Shown here in pieces: positions 25,131 through 35,715 of a DNA stretch of 64,000 nt. The stretch lies in assembly GCA_028826165.1 (NCBI GenBank), contig JAPDFW010000063.1, positions 1,054,001 through 1,118,000 of the forward strand, read 5' to 3'. Source of the stretch: Anaeramoeba ignava (lineage: Eukaryota > Metamonada > Anaeramoebidae). The stretch's first letter is position 1; the number at the start of each line of letters is the position of its first letter. The position numbers and the translations under genes are program-made. A model generated the notes under the pieces. That model had not been told where the DNA came from. It did not search any database and saw nothing but the letters and a program-made list of their open reading frames with translations.

Positions 25131-25449
25131 ATTTTTGTTGATTTTCTTGATTTATATTAGTTGTGATTCAATATCTGCTATAAAAAATAAATTACCAGAT
25201 TTACGAAAAGAAATTAATGATAAAACAAAATTTACAGAATTTTATTCATTTATTTTTGATTTTGGAAAAGAACATCCAGATCATAAATTTTTAAGTAAAT
25301 TTTAAAAAAAATCTTGAAAAAATTTTGATTAAAATTAATTAATTGATTTATAGAAAATGAAATTGCAAGTGCTTTATGGGAAGTTGTTTTAAAAGGAAGA
25401 TTTAAATTTTTAGATAACTGGCTTGAATTCTTAAAAGTAATAATTTTAA

Positions 25450-25895
25450 TCCATTTAAAAATGAATTTAAAAATTAATTTAAAATTAAATTTAAAAATGA
25501 ATTTAAAAAATGAATTTAAAAATGAATTTAAAATTAATCTAAAAATGAATTTAAAAATTAATTTAAAAATGAATTTAAAAAATGAATTTAAAAATGGAAT
25601 TAAAAATGAATTTAAAAATGAATTTAAAAATTAAATTTAAAAATGGATTTAAAAATGAAATTAAAAATGAATTTAAAAATGAATTTAAAAATGGAATTAA
25701 AAATAAATTTAAAAATGAATTTAAAAATGAATTTAAAAATGGAATTAAAAATAAATTTAAAAATGGATTTAAAAATGGATTTAAAATTAAATTTAAAAAT
25801 GAATTTAAAGATGGAATTAAAAATAAATTTAAAATTAAATTTAAAAATTAATTTAAAATGAATTTAAAAATGAATTTAAAATTAAATTTAAAAAA
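25450..25895. repeat. TTTAAAAATGAA repeat, intron 5 of DCN1 copy 1
   Basis: Tandem AAAAATGAATTT and AAAAATGGAATT units. The equivalent intron of copy 2 is at 28440-29026 and has the same unit. Open frames of Asn/Lys/Met/Leu here are translations of the repeat. Confidence 0.9.
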
Positions 25896-26119
25896 TATAA
25901 ATAGAAACCACAAAATGTTAAACAAACAATTAATAAAGATACATGGAATTTATTACCAGAATTCGGAGAAACAACAAATTTAGATTTATCAAATTATGAT
26001 GAATCTGCAGCTTGGCCTGTTTTAATTGATGAATTTGTTGAATATTTACAAGAATTAAAAGAAAAAAAATAATTCTTAAAAAAGAAAAAAAAGAGAAAGA
26101 AAAATTCAATCAAAAAAAA

Positions 26120-26502
26120 TATATATGAATGAATTTTAAACAAATTTTAAACGAATTTTAAACGAATTTTAAACGAATTTTAAACGAATTTTAAACAAAT
26201 TTTAAATGAATTTTAAACAAATTTTAAACAAATTTTAAACGAATTTTAAACAAATTTTAAACAAAATAAATATTTTTTTTTTTTGGATTTGAATTTTTAA
26301 TCCATCATTTATCTCATTCATTTTTTTTTGGAATAATCAAACAACAAAATAATTGATATAAAAACAAGAAAAAATTTTTAAATAAAAAAAGAAAATTAAA
26401 AAAAATTAAAAAAAAATTTTTTTTTGAAATTCATTTTTTCCTTTTTTATTTCCTTTCAAAAAAAGATTTAATTAATTAAATAATTAATTAATTCATTAGT
26501 CA
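26120..26502. other. Spacer between DCN1 copies with a TTTTAAACGAAT repeat
   Basis: About 13 copies of AAATTTTAAACGAATTTT/AAACAAATTTT at 26135-26270, then AT-rich DNA with poly-A/T. It contains the end of copy 1 transcription and the presumed promoter of copy 2. No gene is seen. Confidence 0.7.
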
Positions 26503-29194
26503 ATGGTAATTATTCATGTTCCAACTTTGTTTTTGCAAAAAAAAAAGCATTTTATTTTGATTTGTTTTTTTTGTTGTTATTGTCCAACTTTTTTTTTTCC
26601 TATTTTCACTTTCTAGAACAAACTTGATCGTAATAAACAAGACAAAGTTAAACAATTTATTTCTTTTACAACAAGAGGGTAAACTCTTTCTTTTTCAAAA
26701 AGAATTTTAATTCTAATTCTAAATATAATTTTAATTCTAATTTTAATTCTGAATATTAATTTTAATTATAATTTTAAATATAATTTTAATTTTAATTCTA
26801 AATATAATTTTAATTCTAAATATAATTTTAATTCTAAATATAATATTAATTCTAAATATAATTTTAATTCTAAATATAATATTAATTCTAAATATAATTT
26901 TAATTCTAAATATAATTTTAATTCTAAATATAATTTTAATTCTAAATATAATTTTAATTCTAAATATAATATTAATTCTAAATATAATTTTAATTCTAAA
27001 TATAATATTAATTCTAAATATAATTTTAATTCTAAATATAATTTTAATTCTAAATATAATTTTAATTCTAAATATAATTTTAATTCTAAATATAATTTTA
27101 ATTCTAAATATAATTTTAATTCTAAATATAATTTTAATTCTAAATATAATTTTAATTCTAAATATAATTTTAATTCTAAATATAATTTTAATTTTAATTC
27201 TAAATATAATTTTAATTTTAAATATAATTTTAAATATAACTTTAATTCTAAATATAATATTAATTCTAAATATAATTTAAATTTTAAATATAATTTTAAT
27301 TCTAAATATAATTTTAATTCTAAATATAACTTTAATTTTAGTGAAAAAACTGCAATATCTGCTTTAAAAAGTTTTCGTTGGAATGTAGACAGAGCAGTGA
27401 ATGATTTTTTTGAAAATCCTCAAAAATATCCACCATCACCACCACCATCACCACCTCCATACAACAAATCATCATTAGAAAAGTTATTTCGTAAATACAA
27501 GCAATCTAATGCAAACAAAATGGATGCTCAAGGTGTTGCTAATTTTTTTAATGATCTTGGTGTTGATATGACTGATATTCTTACACTTATTATTGCTTGG
27601 AAATTACGTTCAAAAGTTTTAGGTGAATTTTCTTATGAAGAATTTGTTGATGGTTGGGGTCAATTTGGGTATTTATTGAAGATATATTTATGAAATTAAA
27701 ATTAAAATTAAAATTAAAATTAAAATTAAAATTAAAATTAAAAATCAAAATTAACATCTAAATTTAAATTAAAATTAAAATTAAAATTAAAATTAAAATT
27801 AAAATTAAAATTAAAATTAAAATTAAAATTAAAATTAAAAATAAAAATCAAAATTAAATTAAAATTAAAAAAAAATTAAAAATTTAAAAATTCAAAAAAA
27901 TTAAAATTAAAAATTAAAAATTAAAATTAAAATCAAAATCAAAATTTAAATTAAAATTAAAATTAAAATTAAAATTAAAATTAAAATCAAAATTAAAATC
28001 AAAATTAAAATTAAAATTAAATTCAAAATCAAAATTAAAATTAAAATTAAATTCAAAATCAAAATTAAAATTAAAATTAAAATTAAAATTAAAATCAAAA
28101 TCAAAATCAAAATAAAAATAAAAATAAAAATTATTTTTGTTGATTTTCTTGATTTATATTAGTTGTGATTCAATATCTGCTATGAAAAACAAATTATCAG
28201 ATTTACGAAAGGAAATTAATGATAAAACAAAATTTACAGAATTTTATTCATTTATTTTTGATTTTGGAAAAGAACATCCAGATCATAAATTTTTAAGTAA
28301 ATTTTAAAAAAAATCTCAAAAAAAATATTGATTAAAATTAATTAATTGATTTATAGAAAATGAAATTGCAAGTGCTTTATGGGAAGTTGTTTTAAAAGGA
28401 AGATTTAAATTTTTAGATAACTGGCTTGAATTCTTAAAAGTAATAATTTTAATCCATTTAAAAATTAAATTTAAAAATTAATTTAAAATTAAATTTAAAA
28501 ATGAATTTAAAAATTAATTTAAAAATGAATTTAAAAATTAATTTAAAAATGGAATTAAAAATGGAATTAAAAATGAATTTAAAAATAAATTTAAAAATAA
28601 TCCAAAAATTAAAAATAAATTTAAAAATGAATTTAAAAATGAATTTAAAAATGAATTTAAAAATGAATTTAAAAATGAATTTAAAAATGAATTTAAAAAT
28701 GAATTTAAAAATGGAATTAAAAATGAATTTAAAAATGAATTTAAAAATGAATTTAAAAATGGAATTAAAAATGAATTTAAAAATTGAATTTAAAAAATGA
28801 ATTTAAAAATGAATCTAAAAATGAATTTAAAATGAATTTAAAAATGAATTTAAAAATTAATTTAAAAAATGAATTTAAAAATGAATTTAAAAATTAATCT
28901 AAAAATGAATTTAAAAATGAATTTAAAATTAAATCCAAAAATGAATTTAAAAATGAATTTAAAAATTAAATTTAAAAATGAATTTAAAAATTAAATTTAA
29001 AAATTAATTTTAAAAAATATAAATAGAAACCACAAAATGTTAAACAAACAATTAATAAAGATACATGGAATTTATTACCAGAATTCGGAGAAACAACAAA
29101 TTTAGATTTATCAAATTATGATGAAACTGCAGCTTGGCCTGTTTTAATTGATGAATTTGTTGAATATTTACAAGAATTAAAAGAAAAAAAATAA
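26503..29194 (+). CDS. DCN1-like NEDD8 E3 co-factor, copy 2 (intact)
   Basis: Exons 26503-26505, 26617-26678, 27342-27668, 28163-28296, 28357-28439 and 29027-29194 sum to 777 nt, 258 aa, all GT-AG and in phase. The first coding exon is the ATG alone. The product begins [18 protein letters not shown], almost the same as human DCUN1D1. A UBA-like domain ([20 protein letters not shown]), a proline-rich spacer ([14 protein letters not shown]) and the PONY domain follow: EF-hand-like [49 protein letters not shown] and [17 protein letters not shown]. From family knowledge it binds the cullin WHB domain and acetylated UBC12 to promote NEDD8 transfer, which activates cullin-RING ligases. Intron positions match copy 1 exactly, so the pair arose by tandem duplication of the genomic locus. 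Confidence 0.93.
26690..27330. repeat. 18-base TAATTTTAATTCTAAATA tandem repeat, intron 2 of DCN1 copy 2
   Basis: About 35 units of AATTCTAAATATAATTTT in tandem, filling a 663-base intron. The same intron of copy 1 (24182-24480, 299 bases) lacks the array, so it expanded after the duplication, or was lost from copy 1. Confidence 0.93.
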
Positions 29195-29531
29195 TTCTTA
29201 AAAAAGAAAAAAAAGAGAAAGAAAAATTCAATTCTTTTTTCTTCTTTTAATTTCCCAAAGAAAAGCAAAAAAAAAGAAAACAAGAAAATCATTTTTTTTT
29301 TACAGAATAAATTCCAGATATTTTTTAAACACTTTTTTTTACCATTTTATTGTTATTATTTTTATTAAATTTTTTTTTTTAAAAAAGGAAAAAAATTTTT
29401 TTTCGAATTTTTTCAATTCATTTTTTTTTTTCATTTTTTATTTTTTTTTTCATTTTTGCGAATTTTGTTACAATTTTCTCAAATCAAAATTTTATAACTA
29501 AAAAGAGTACATAGAAAACAAAAGAAAATAA
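29195..29531. other. Intergenic spacer, poly-T rich
   Basis: About 340 bases with several runs of T longer than eight, between the DCN1 copy 2 stop and the ankyrin-BTB start. No feature recognised beyond the expected terminator and promoter. Confidence 0.5.
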
Positions 29532-32432
29532 ATGAGTGAAAAAAAAGGAAAAGAAAGCAAAGATTTTTGGAAAGCAATTGAAGAAAACAACAGTTCATTT
29601 TTGAAGAAGAACAAGAAGCAGTTAATATTACAGAAGAACAAGGACAACCAGACGCTGCTTCATTACGCATGCATTAAGCGAGCGAAGCTGAGCATAATCA
29701 AGTTATTAGTGCAAAATTTGAACATCAACACAAAAGACAATCTTGGGAAAACGGCGCTGCATTATGCGTGCGAAAAAATACCGACGAAAACAGTGCTAAC
29801 GATGCTTATCAAGAACGGAGCGAACATCCACGCGCAAGACGGGGAAGATCATCTGCCGTTACACATTATATGCACAAGAAAAAGAATAACGGAAAAAGAA
29901 CTGAATTTGGTGATCCAACCGGAAACGGATGTCAATGCAAAAGATAACGAGAATAAAACCCCGCTGCACTACGCGTGCGAATATAAGCTTTCTGGGGAAG
30001 TTGTTATGGAGCTGGTACAGCGCGGGGCGAAGACCAACCAAGCGGATGTTCAGGGAAAAGTGCCGTTGCATTATTGTTGCGAAAACGGCGGACGACTTGA
30101 AGTTATTGATGTTTTAACGAAAACGACGATATCAATCAATGAAAAGGACAAGGAGGGACGCTCGCCGTTGCATTACGCATGCATCCACAAGCTGAAGGTG
30201 GAGTGTGTGAGACTTATGGTGGAAAGGGGCGCTGTTGTGAACGCGAAGGACACAAGCAAAAAAACTCCGTTACATTATGAATGTGAAAACGGAATTAGAA
30301 AGGAAGTTGTGGAGCTGTTTCTCAGCAACGGCGGCGTTGCTAATCCGAAAGACGAGAACGGATTGACGCCGTTGCTGATCTTGTTTGCCAAAACAGGGCA
30401 GTCGGAGATTGTTAAGATCCTGATCGAGAACGGTGCGGATCTCGCACTGCAGGATCAAGACCAACTTAATTCTCTTCATCACGCATGCAAAAATGCAGTC
30501 GAGACGGTTGTTCTCGAGATGATCGTCGCTAAGGGTGTGGATATCAACTCGCGAGACTCGCAGGGAAAGACCCCATTGCACTACGCGTGCGAAAATACGC
30601 CCAGAGCAGATTCCCTCGCCCTTCTTCTCCAGAAAGGCGCAGATCCAAACGCCCAAGACGCCCGTCTTCAAACACCCCTTCATTGTCTTTCTCTCTCCAC
30701 CCTCGATCCTCAGCTCTTCACAATTCTTCTGGACGCTGGCGCTGACCCCGCACTTGCTAACGACGACAAACAAACCCCTCTTCATCCCCTCTGCAAACGC
30801 GCTGGTGTTTCCCCCGTTCTCCAGCTTTTCCTCACACACAACGCCGATATCCATGTCGTCGACTCTCTCGGTCGCTCGCTTCTCCACATCGCCTGCGAAC
30901 ACGCCATAGACACACAATCCCTTGAGTTTCTTTCCCAGCACATCCCCATCGATTCCGTAGACACCTCAGGACAAACCCCAATGCACGCTGCATGCAAAAG
31001 TTCCTGCCAATCAAATCTCCAAGCCGTTGAATTTTTGTCCGGCAAAAACGCAAATATCGGAATTAGGGACACGGATGGAAAAACGCCACTTCATTGTGCC
31101 TGCGAAAATAACCCCCAAAAACCCGTTATTGAGTGGCTCATTCAGCACGGAGCGGATATCAACGCAAAGACAAACAACGAGCAATATCCGCTCCATTTTG
31201 CGTGCGAAAAAAGAGCAACTGTGGATGTGCTGGTGCTGCTTGTTGACGACAAGACAGACATCAACTGCGTGGACAAGAACCATCAAACGCCGCTGACTTA
31301 CGCTTGCATTTCGCGCGCGGATCTCGACGTTTTCAAGTTCCTGATCTCGAAGGGCGCAAACGTGAACACAAAGAACTTCTACCACCACTCGCCGCTGCAT
31401 TTTCTGTGCCTGAACCGCGCAAGCATCGATATCATAACACTATTTCTGCAGTCCGGCGCAGATGTCGAACAGAAAGACCACTATTCGCGCACTCCACTCC
31501 ATTTCGCATGCAAAAATAACGGCGACGAAAACGTCATCGACTTGCTTATCGTCACAGGCGCAAGCACAGATCTCCAGGATTACTACAACAAAACACCTCT
31601 TTGCTACGCCGCAGAAAACGGGAATCTTTCCCTTGTTAAGCTCCTCCTCTCCTACGATTCCTCCCTCTGTGGCGCTACAATCGACTCCCTAGAGCCCAAG
31701 ATCCAGCACCTCATCCGCTCATACTACTCGGTCGTCCTCGACTTCCAAAACCTCCTTCTCCGCAGAGAGCTTTCAGACTTCAAGATCAAGTGCAAAAACG
31801 GCACGCTTCTGACTCATTCCCAGATTCTCAAGGCAAGACTCTGCGGAATCTCTGCAAAAATCCATCCCGAGGAGTTCGATAACATCAAAGCTAAGCTCTC
31901 CTCTTTGTGCAAGCAGTATTCCCTCTCAGAACTCACAGACTTCTTTCTCTTCCTCTATTCGGGCTTTGTCGACATCTACAACCCCCAAAAATCCTTCAAT
32001 TTCATCAAAAAATTCGCGCTTGATCTCGGCTTCGACAACAAATGGGTCCAGCGCAAGCGTGGTCGCAAGGGTCTTCTTGCAGATCTCCAGCGGCTCTATG
32101 AAGAGCACGACACAAAGGACTTCACTATCGTTGTCCAGGGTCAGGAGCTTCATATCCACAAATCCGTTCTCGTTGCTCGCTCAAATTTGTACCGCTCTAT
32201 GTTCCTTGTCGTAGAGAAAGACCGCTCTCACCAAGTCGAGGATTCTAGCGGTAAATCCCAGACAGCTATGCACCAATTCATCAAATTCTTGTATTTCGAT
32301 ATTCTTGCTGATGGTCTTTCAACTCAAACTCTCTATGAATTTTCTGATGTCAAGGATTTTTTCCAACTTAATCCAAACTCGTATTTGAGTTATCAATTAG
32401 AGGATATTCAATCTTTGCATAAAAAGAAGTGA
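29532..32432 (+). CDS. Ankyrin-repeat protein with C-terminal BTB/POZ-like domains
   Basis: A single uninterrupted frame of 966 codons. After a short basic start (MSEKKGKESKDFWKAIEENN) I count 20 ankyrin repeats up to about residue 700, each with a TPLHYAC-like turn (for example GKTALHYACEKIP, GRSPLHYACIHKL, SRTPLHFACKNNG). Then come two BTB/POZ-like segments: one from LSDFKIKCKNGTLLTHSQIL, and a second from TKDFTIVVQGQELHIHKSVL ending in a KFLYFD helix. BTB-ankyrin proteins commonly act as scaffolds or as substrate adaptors for cullin-3 ligases, which is interesting beside two DCN1 genes; the link is inference. The gene stands out because it has no intron and its third codon positions are G/C-rich, most strongly at 30550-31000, whereas neighbours end codons in A/T. 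That points to different selection or a different origin. Start codon: first in-frame ATG after an AT-rich leader. Confidence 0.93.
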   Translation: MSEKKGKESKDFWKAIEENNSSFLKKNKKQLILQKNKDNQTLLHYACIKRAKLSIIKLLVQNLNINTKDNLGKTALHYACEKIPTKTVLTMLIKNGANIHAQDGEDHLPLHIICTRKRITEKELNLVIQPETDVNAKDNENKTPLHYACEYKLSGEVVMELVQRGAKTNQADVQGKVPLHYCCENGGRLEVIDVLTKTTISINEKDKEGRSPLHYACIHKLKVECVRLMVERGAVVNAKDTSKKTPLHYECENGIRKEVVELFLSNGGVANPKDENGLTPLLILFAKTGQSEIVKILIENGADLALQDQDQLNSLHHACKNAVETVVLEMIVAKGVDINSRDSQGKTPLHYACENTPRADSLALLLQKGADPNAQDARLQTPLHCLSLSTLDPQLFTILLDAGADPALANDDKQTPLHPLCKRAGVSPVLQLFLTHNADIHVVDSLGRSLLHIACEHAIDTQSLEFLSQHIPIDSVDTSGQTPMHAACKSSCQSNLQAVEFLSGKNANIGIRDTDGKTPLHCACENNPQKPVIEWLIQHGADINAKTNNEQYPLHFACEKRATVDVLVLLVDDKTDINCVDKNHQTPLTYACISRADLDVFKFLISKGANVNTKNFYHHSPLHFLCLNRASIDIITLFLQSGADVEQKDHYSRTPLHFACKNNGDENVIDLLIVTGASTDLQDYYNKTPLCYAAENGNLSLVKLLLSYDSSLCGATIDSLEPKIQHLIRSYYSVVLDFQNLLLRRELSDFKIKCKNGTLLTHSQILKARLCGISAKIHPEEFDNIKAKLSSLCKQYSLSELTDFFLFLYSGFVDIYNPQKSFNFIKKFALDLGFDNKWVQRKRGRKGLLADLQRLYEEHDTKDFTIVVQGQELHIHKSVLVARSNLYRSMFLVVEKDRSHQVEDSSGKSQTAMHQFIKFLYFDILADGLSTQTLYEFSDVKDFFQLNPNSYLSYQLEDIQSLHKKK

Positions 32433-34219
32433 AAAAAAAAAAGATCTGAAGAAGAATAAATGATGAAAGAATAAAAAATGGTGAAAGAATAAAAAATGAT
32501 GAAAGAATAAAAAAGGATTTTTATGAGAACAATTTACAACAATTTAAAAAATATTTCAAAACATTCAAAACATTTAAAACATTTAAAACATTTAAAACAT
32601 TTAAAAAATATTTCAAAACAATTTACAACAATAATTTCAAAAATATTTCAAAACAATTCAAAACATTTAAAAAATTTAAAAAATATTTCAAAACAATTCA
32701 AAAACATTTAAGAAATATTTCAAAAATACTTTCAAAAACACTTTCAAAAACATTTACAACAATACTTTCAAAAATACTTTCAAAAATAATTTCAAAAATA
32801 TTTCAAAAATATTTAAAAACAATTTACAACAATTTACAACAATTTACAAAAATATTTACAAAAATACTTTCAAAAATACTTTCAAAAATACTTCCAAAAA
32901 TACTTTCAAAAACAATTTACAACAATTTACAACAATAATTTCAAAAATATTTCAAAAAAATTCAAAACATTTAAGAAACAATTTCAAAAATAATTTCAAA
33001 ATAATTTCAAAAATACTTTCAAAAACAATTTACAACAATTTACAACAATTTACAACAATTTACAAAAATACTTACAAAAATATTTCAAAATAATTTCAAA
33101 AATATTTCAAAAATACTTTCAAAAATAATTCCAAAAAATATCCTTGTTGTTTTTTAAAATAAGAAAAAAAAAGTTTCAAAAGAAGAAATCAAAACAAAAA
33201 TTTACAACATTTTTCTTAAGAATATTTACAAAAACTTAAAAATTTTAAAAATTCAAATAACTTTTAAAAATTTTTATTTACAACAGTTTAGTGATTTACA
33301 AAAATTTTTCAAAATAATTTCTAATTGATCTTTTTCAAAACTTTCTTCTTCAAAAATTTTTCAAAAATGTTTTTATCATTTTTCAAAATGATTTCAAAAA
33401 AAATTTTACAAAATTTTTCCAAAAACTTTTTTAATTTTGATTTTTAAATTTTGATTTTGATTTTAATTTTAATTTATTTTAATTTTCAAAAAATTTTTAA
33501 AACAATTTTGATTTTAGATTTTGATTTTGATTTTTTACAATTTTTACAACATTTTGATTTACAAAAATATTTCAAAATAATTTCAAAAATATTTCAAAAA
33601 TACTTTCAAAAATAATTCCAAAAAATATCCTTGTTGTTTTTTTTAATAAGAAAAAGTGAAAAGAAGAAATCAAAACAAAATTTGCAACCATTTTTCTTAA
33701 GAATAATTTAACTTCCATTTTAAAAATTATAACTTTAATATTTTTTTAATTGTTCTTAGTGTTTCTTTTGATTGCTTCTTTTGTTATTCTAATTGATCTT
33801 TTTCACTTTCTTCTTCAAAAATTTTTTCTTTTATCATTTTTTTTTGTTATTGATTAAATTGAGGAAAATTTTTTTCCACTTTGATTAATTTTGATTTTAA
33901 TTTTGATTTTAAATTTTGATTTTGATTTTAATTTTAATTTTGATTTTGATTTTGATTTTGATTTTGATTTGCCATCTAAAAAAAAATTTTTCATTTTGTT
34001 TTTTTTCAAAATTAAAATCAAAATCTAAAAAAAAAACAACACGCCATCAAATATCAAATTTGAAAGTTTTACCAGTTATTATTATTGTTATTATTATTAT
34101 TTTTTTTTTGTTTTAAAAATGGATTTTCCTCTTTAATTTTTGATTTTCATTTTTTTCTTTTACTTTTTTTTTTTTTTAAAAAAACAAAACAATTTAAACC
34201 AATTTTTTTTGATTAAAAT
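32433..34219. repeat. Non-coding spacer of TTTCAAAAATA / ACAATTTACA repeats with a 100-base duplication
   Basis: About 1.8 kb without a gene. 32455-32520 has tandem GATGAAAGAATAAAAAAT units. 32525-33130 and 33540-33610 are irregular TTTCAAAAATA, ACAATTTACAACAATTT and AAACATTTAAAAC units. A segment of about 100 bases at 33125-33225 recurs at 33612-33712 (both start ATAATTCCAAAAAATATCCT and end TTTTTCTTAAGAAT), apart from small indels. 33880-33970 holds a TTTTGATTTTGA run. Confidence 0.8.
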
Positions 34220-35715
34220 ATGAATATTGAAAATCAAGAATATGAAGAAAAACAAATTCCAGTTGTTGATGAGTCAATAACGACAAATTCCAGACAAGAA
34301 AATATTGAAATGGATTCAGCGTTAGAAGAAGAAAAAGAAACAGAACCCAAAAAGAAAAAGAAAACTCACAAATCTAAAGATAGAAAAGAAGGATTAGAAC
34401 AACTAACAAAAAAAGTCATTCAACTTCTTCAAACAAGTTAATTTTTCTTATCTATTTTTTGTTTTTTAATTGAAAAAAAAATTTCTTTATTGATTTTGAC
34501 TTTTTTTTTTTGTTCTTAATTAAAAAAAATTTATTAAGGAGGAGAAATGTTTTTTAAAGATATTCAAAGTGAACTCGGAATTGGATACAGAAGAGCTTAT
34601 GATATTTTAAATGGTAAATGATAATAATATAATAAAGAAAATTTCCGAATTTCAAAAAATTAAAATTAAAATTAAAATTTAAATTAAAATTAAAATTAAA
34701 ATCAAAATTAAAATTAAAATAAAATTTAAAATTAAAATCTAAATCAAAATCAAAATTAAAATTAAAATTAAAATTAAAATCAAAATCAAAATTAAAATCA
34801 AAATTAAAATTAAAATTAAAATAAAAATTAAAATTAAAATTAAAATTAAAATTAAAATTAAAATTAAAATCAAAATTAAAATTAAAATTAAAATTAAAAT
34901 CAAAATTAAAATTAAAATCAAAATTAAAATTAAAAATTAAAATTAAAATTAAAATTAAAATTAAAATTAAAATTAAAATTAAAATCAAAATTAAAATTAA
35001 AATTAAAATTAAAATTAAAAATTAAAATTAAAATTAAAATTAAAATTAAAATTAAAATTAAAAAATCAAAATTAAAATTAAAATCAAAATTAAAATTAAA
35101 ATTAAAATTAAAATTAAAATTAAAATTAAAATTAAAATTAAAATTAAAATCAAAATTAAAATTAAAATTAAAATTAAAATCAAAATTAAAATTTAAAATT
35201 AAAATTAAAATTAAAATTAAAATTAAAATTAAAATTAAATCAAAATTAAAAATCAAAATTAAAATCAAAATTCCGATTTGGAATGAAATCAAAAATTAAA
35301 TATAACCTTTTATAAATTTAGTTCTTTTAACAACACCTTTAGTTCATAAAAGCGGTAAAAAAAGAGAAAGTAAAAAACCTTATTATTATCTTGATGGAAA
35401 TAAATTACCTGAAGCAGTTGATATTTGTGACATTTTAGAACAAATTGAATTTGAAGAAAAACAACTTTCAGTTTTAAATTTATATACACAAAGAATTCAA
35501 CAAGAATTAAATAAAGAAGATGCGTAAATTTATCATAATTTTTTAAAATTAAAATTAAAATTAAAATTAAAATTTAAATCAAAATTCATTTATAAAAATT
35601 AAAATTAAAATTAAAAATTAAAATTTAAAATTTAAAAAGAATTGACATAGAACAATTGATGAAAGATTTAGAAAAAGACGAATTTTCTTTGCAAGTTAAA
35701 AGAAATACTGATTAA
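34220..35715 (+). CDS. Small E2F/DP-like winged-helix transcription factor
   Basis: Four exons, 34220-34436, 34539-34613, 35322-35523 and 35640-35715, 570 nt, 189 aa. An acidic N-terminus ends in a basic stretch (KKKKKTHKSKDRKEG). A winged-helix DNA-binding domain follows: GLEQLTKKVIQLLQT, then MFFKDIQSELGIGYRRAYDILNV across the exon 2/3 junction, then a wing and a YYYLDGNK strand. GYRRAYDILNVL corresponds to the RRIYDITNVL signature of E2F/DP proteins that contacts the TTTSSCGC site. A short leucine-rich helix (DICDILEQIEFEEKQLSVLN) may serve dimerisation. The protein is far shorter than animal E2Fs, with no room for a marked box plus transactivation domain. Introns 2 and 3 are AAAATT repeats; intron 2 is 708 bases. 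E2F rather than DP is uncertain. Confidence 0.75.
34650..35275. repeat. AAAATT/AAAATC hexamer array in intron 2 of the E2F-like gene
   Basis: About 100 tandem AAAATT units with scattered AAAATC, between exon 2 (ends 34613) and exon 3 (starts 35322). The opposite-strand frames of Asn-Phe and Ile-Leu dipeptides come from it. Confidence 0.95.

Larger units (their letters stand above)
24042..26072 (+). pseudogene. DCN1-like NEDD8 E3 co-factor, copy 1, with a +1 frameshift
   Basis: Homologous exons: 24042-24044 (ATG only), 24120-24181, 24481-24814, 25161-25294, 25354-25436 and 25905-26072. The protein starts MDQLDNKKQEKVRQF, like MNKL..KDKVRQF of DCUN1D1. It then has a UBA-like segment (TEETAIACLKRFHWSLERAV), the PONY domain ([32 protein letters not shown]) and the C-terminal DAD segment ([17 protein letters not shown]). 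These proteins bind cullins and UBC12 and stimulate cullin neddylation. Exon 3 has a run of five A at 24757-24761 where copy 2 has four, which shifts the frame and stops right after WKLRSKSFR. The downstream exons are intact and nearly identical to copy 2. So the damage is recent, or it is a consensus error in a homopolymer; if corrected, the gene would be intact. The frame that seems to begin at 24398 starts inside intron poly-T. Confidence 0.85.

Noticed and set aside
30270-30941. 223-aa minus-strand frame and other frames inside the ankyrin-BTB gene
   Set aside because: Shadows made possible by the GC-rich codon use; no family resemblance, whereas the plus frame has 20 ankyrin repeats.
34554-35292. 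Minus-strand Asn-Phe and Ile-Leu frames
   Set aside because: Translations of the AAAATT array in the E2F-like intron.
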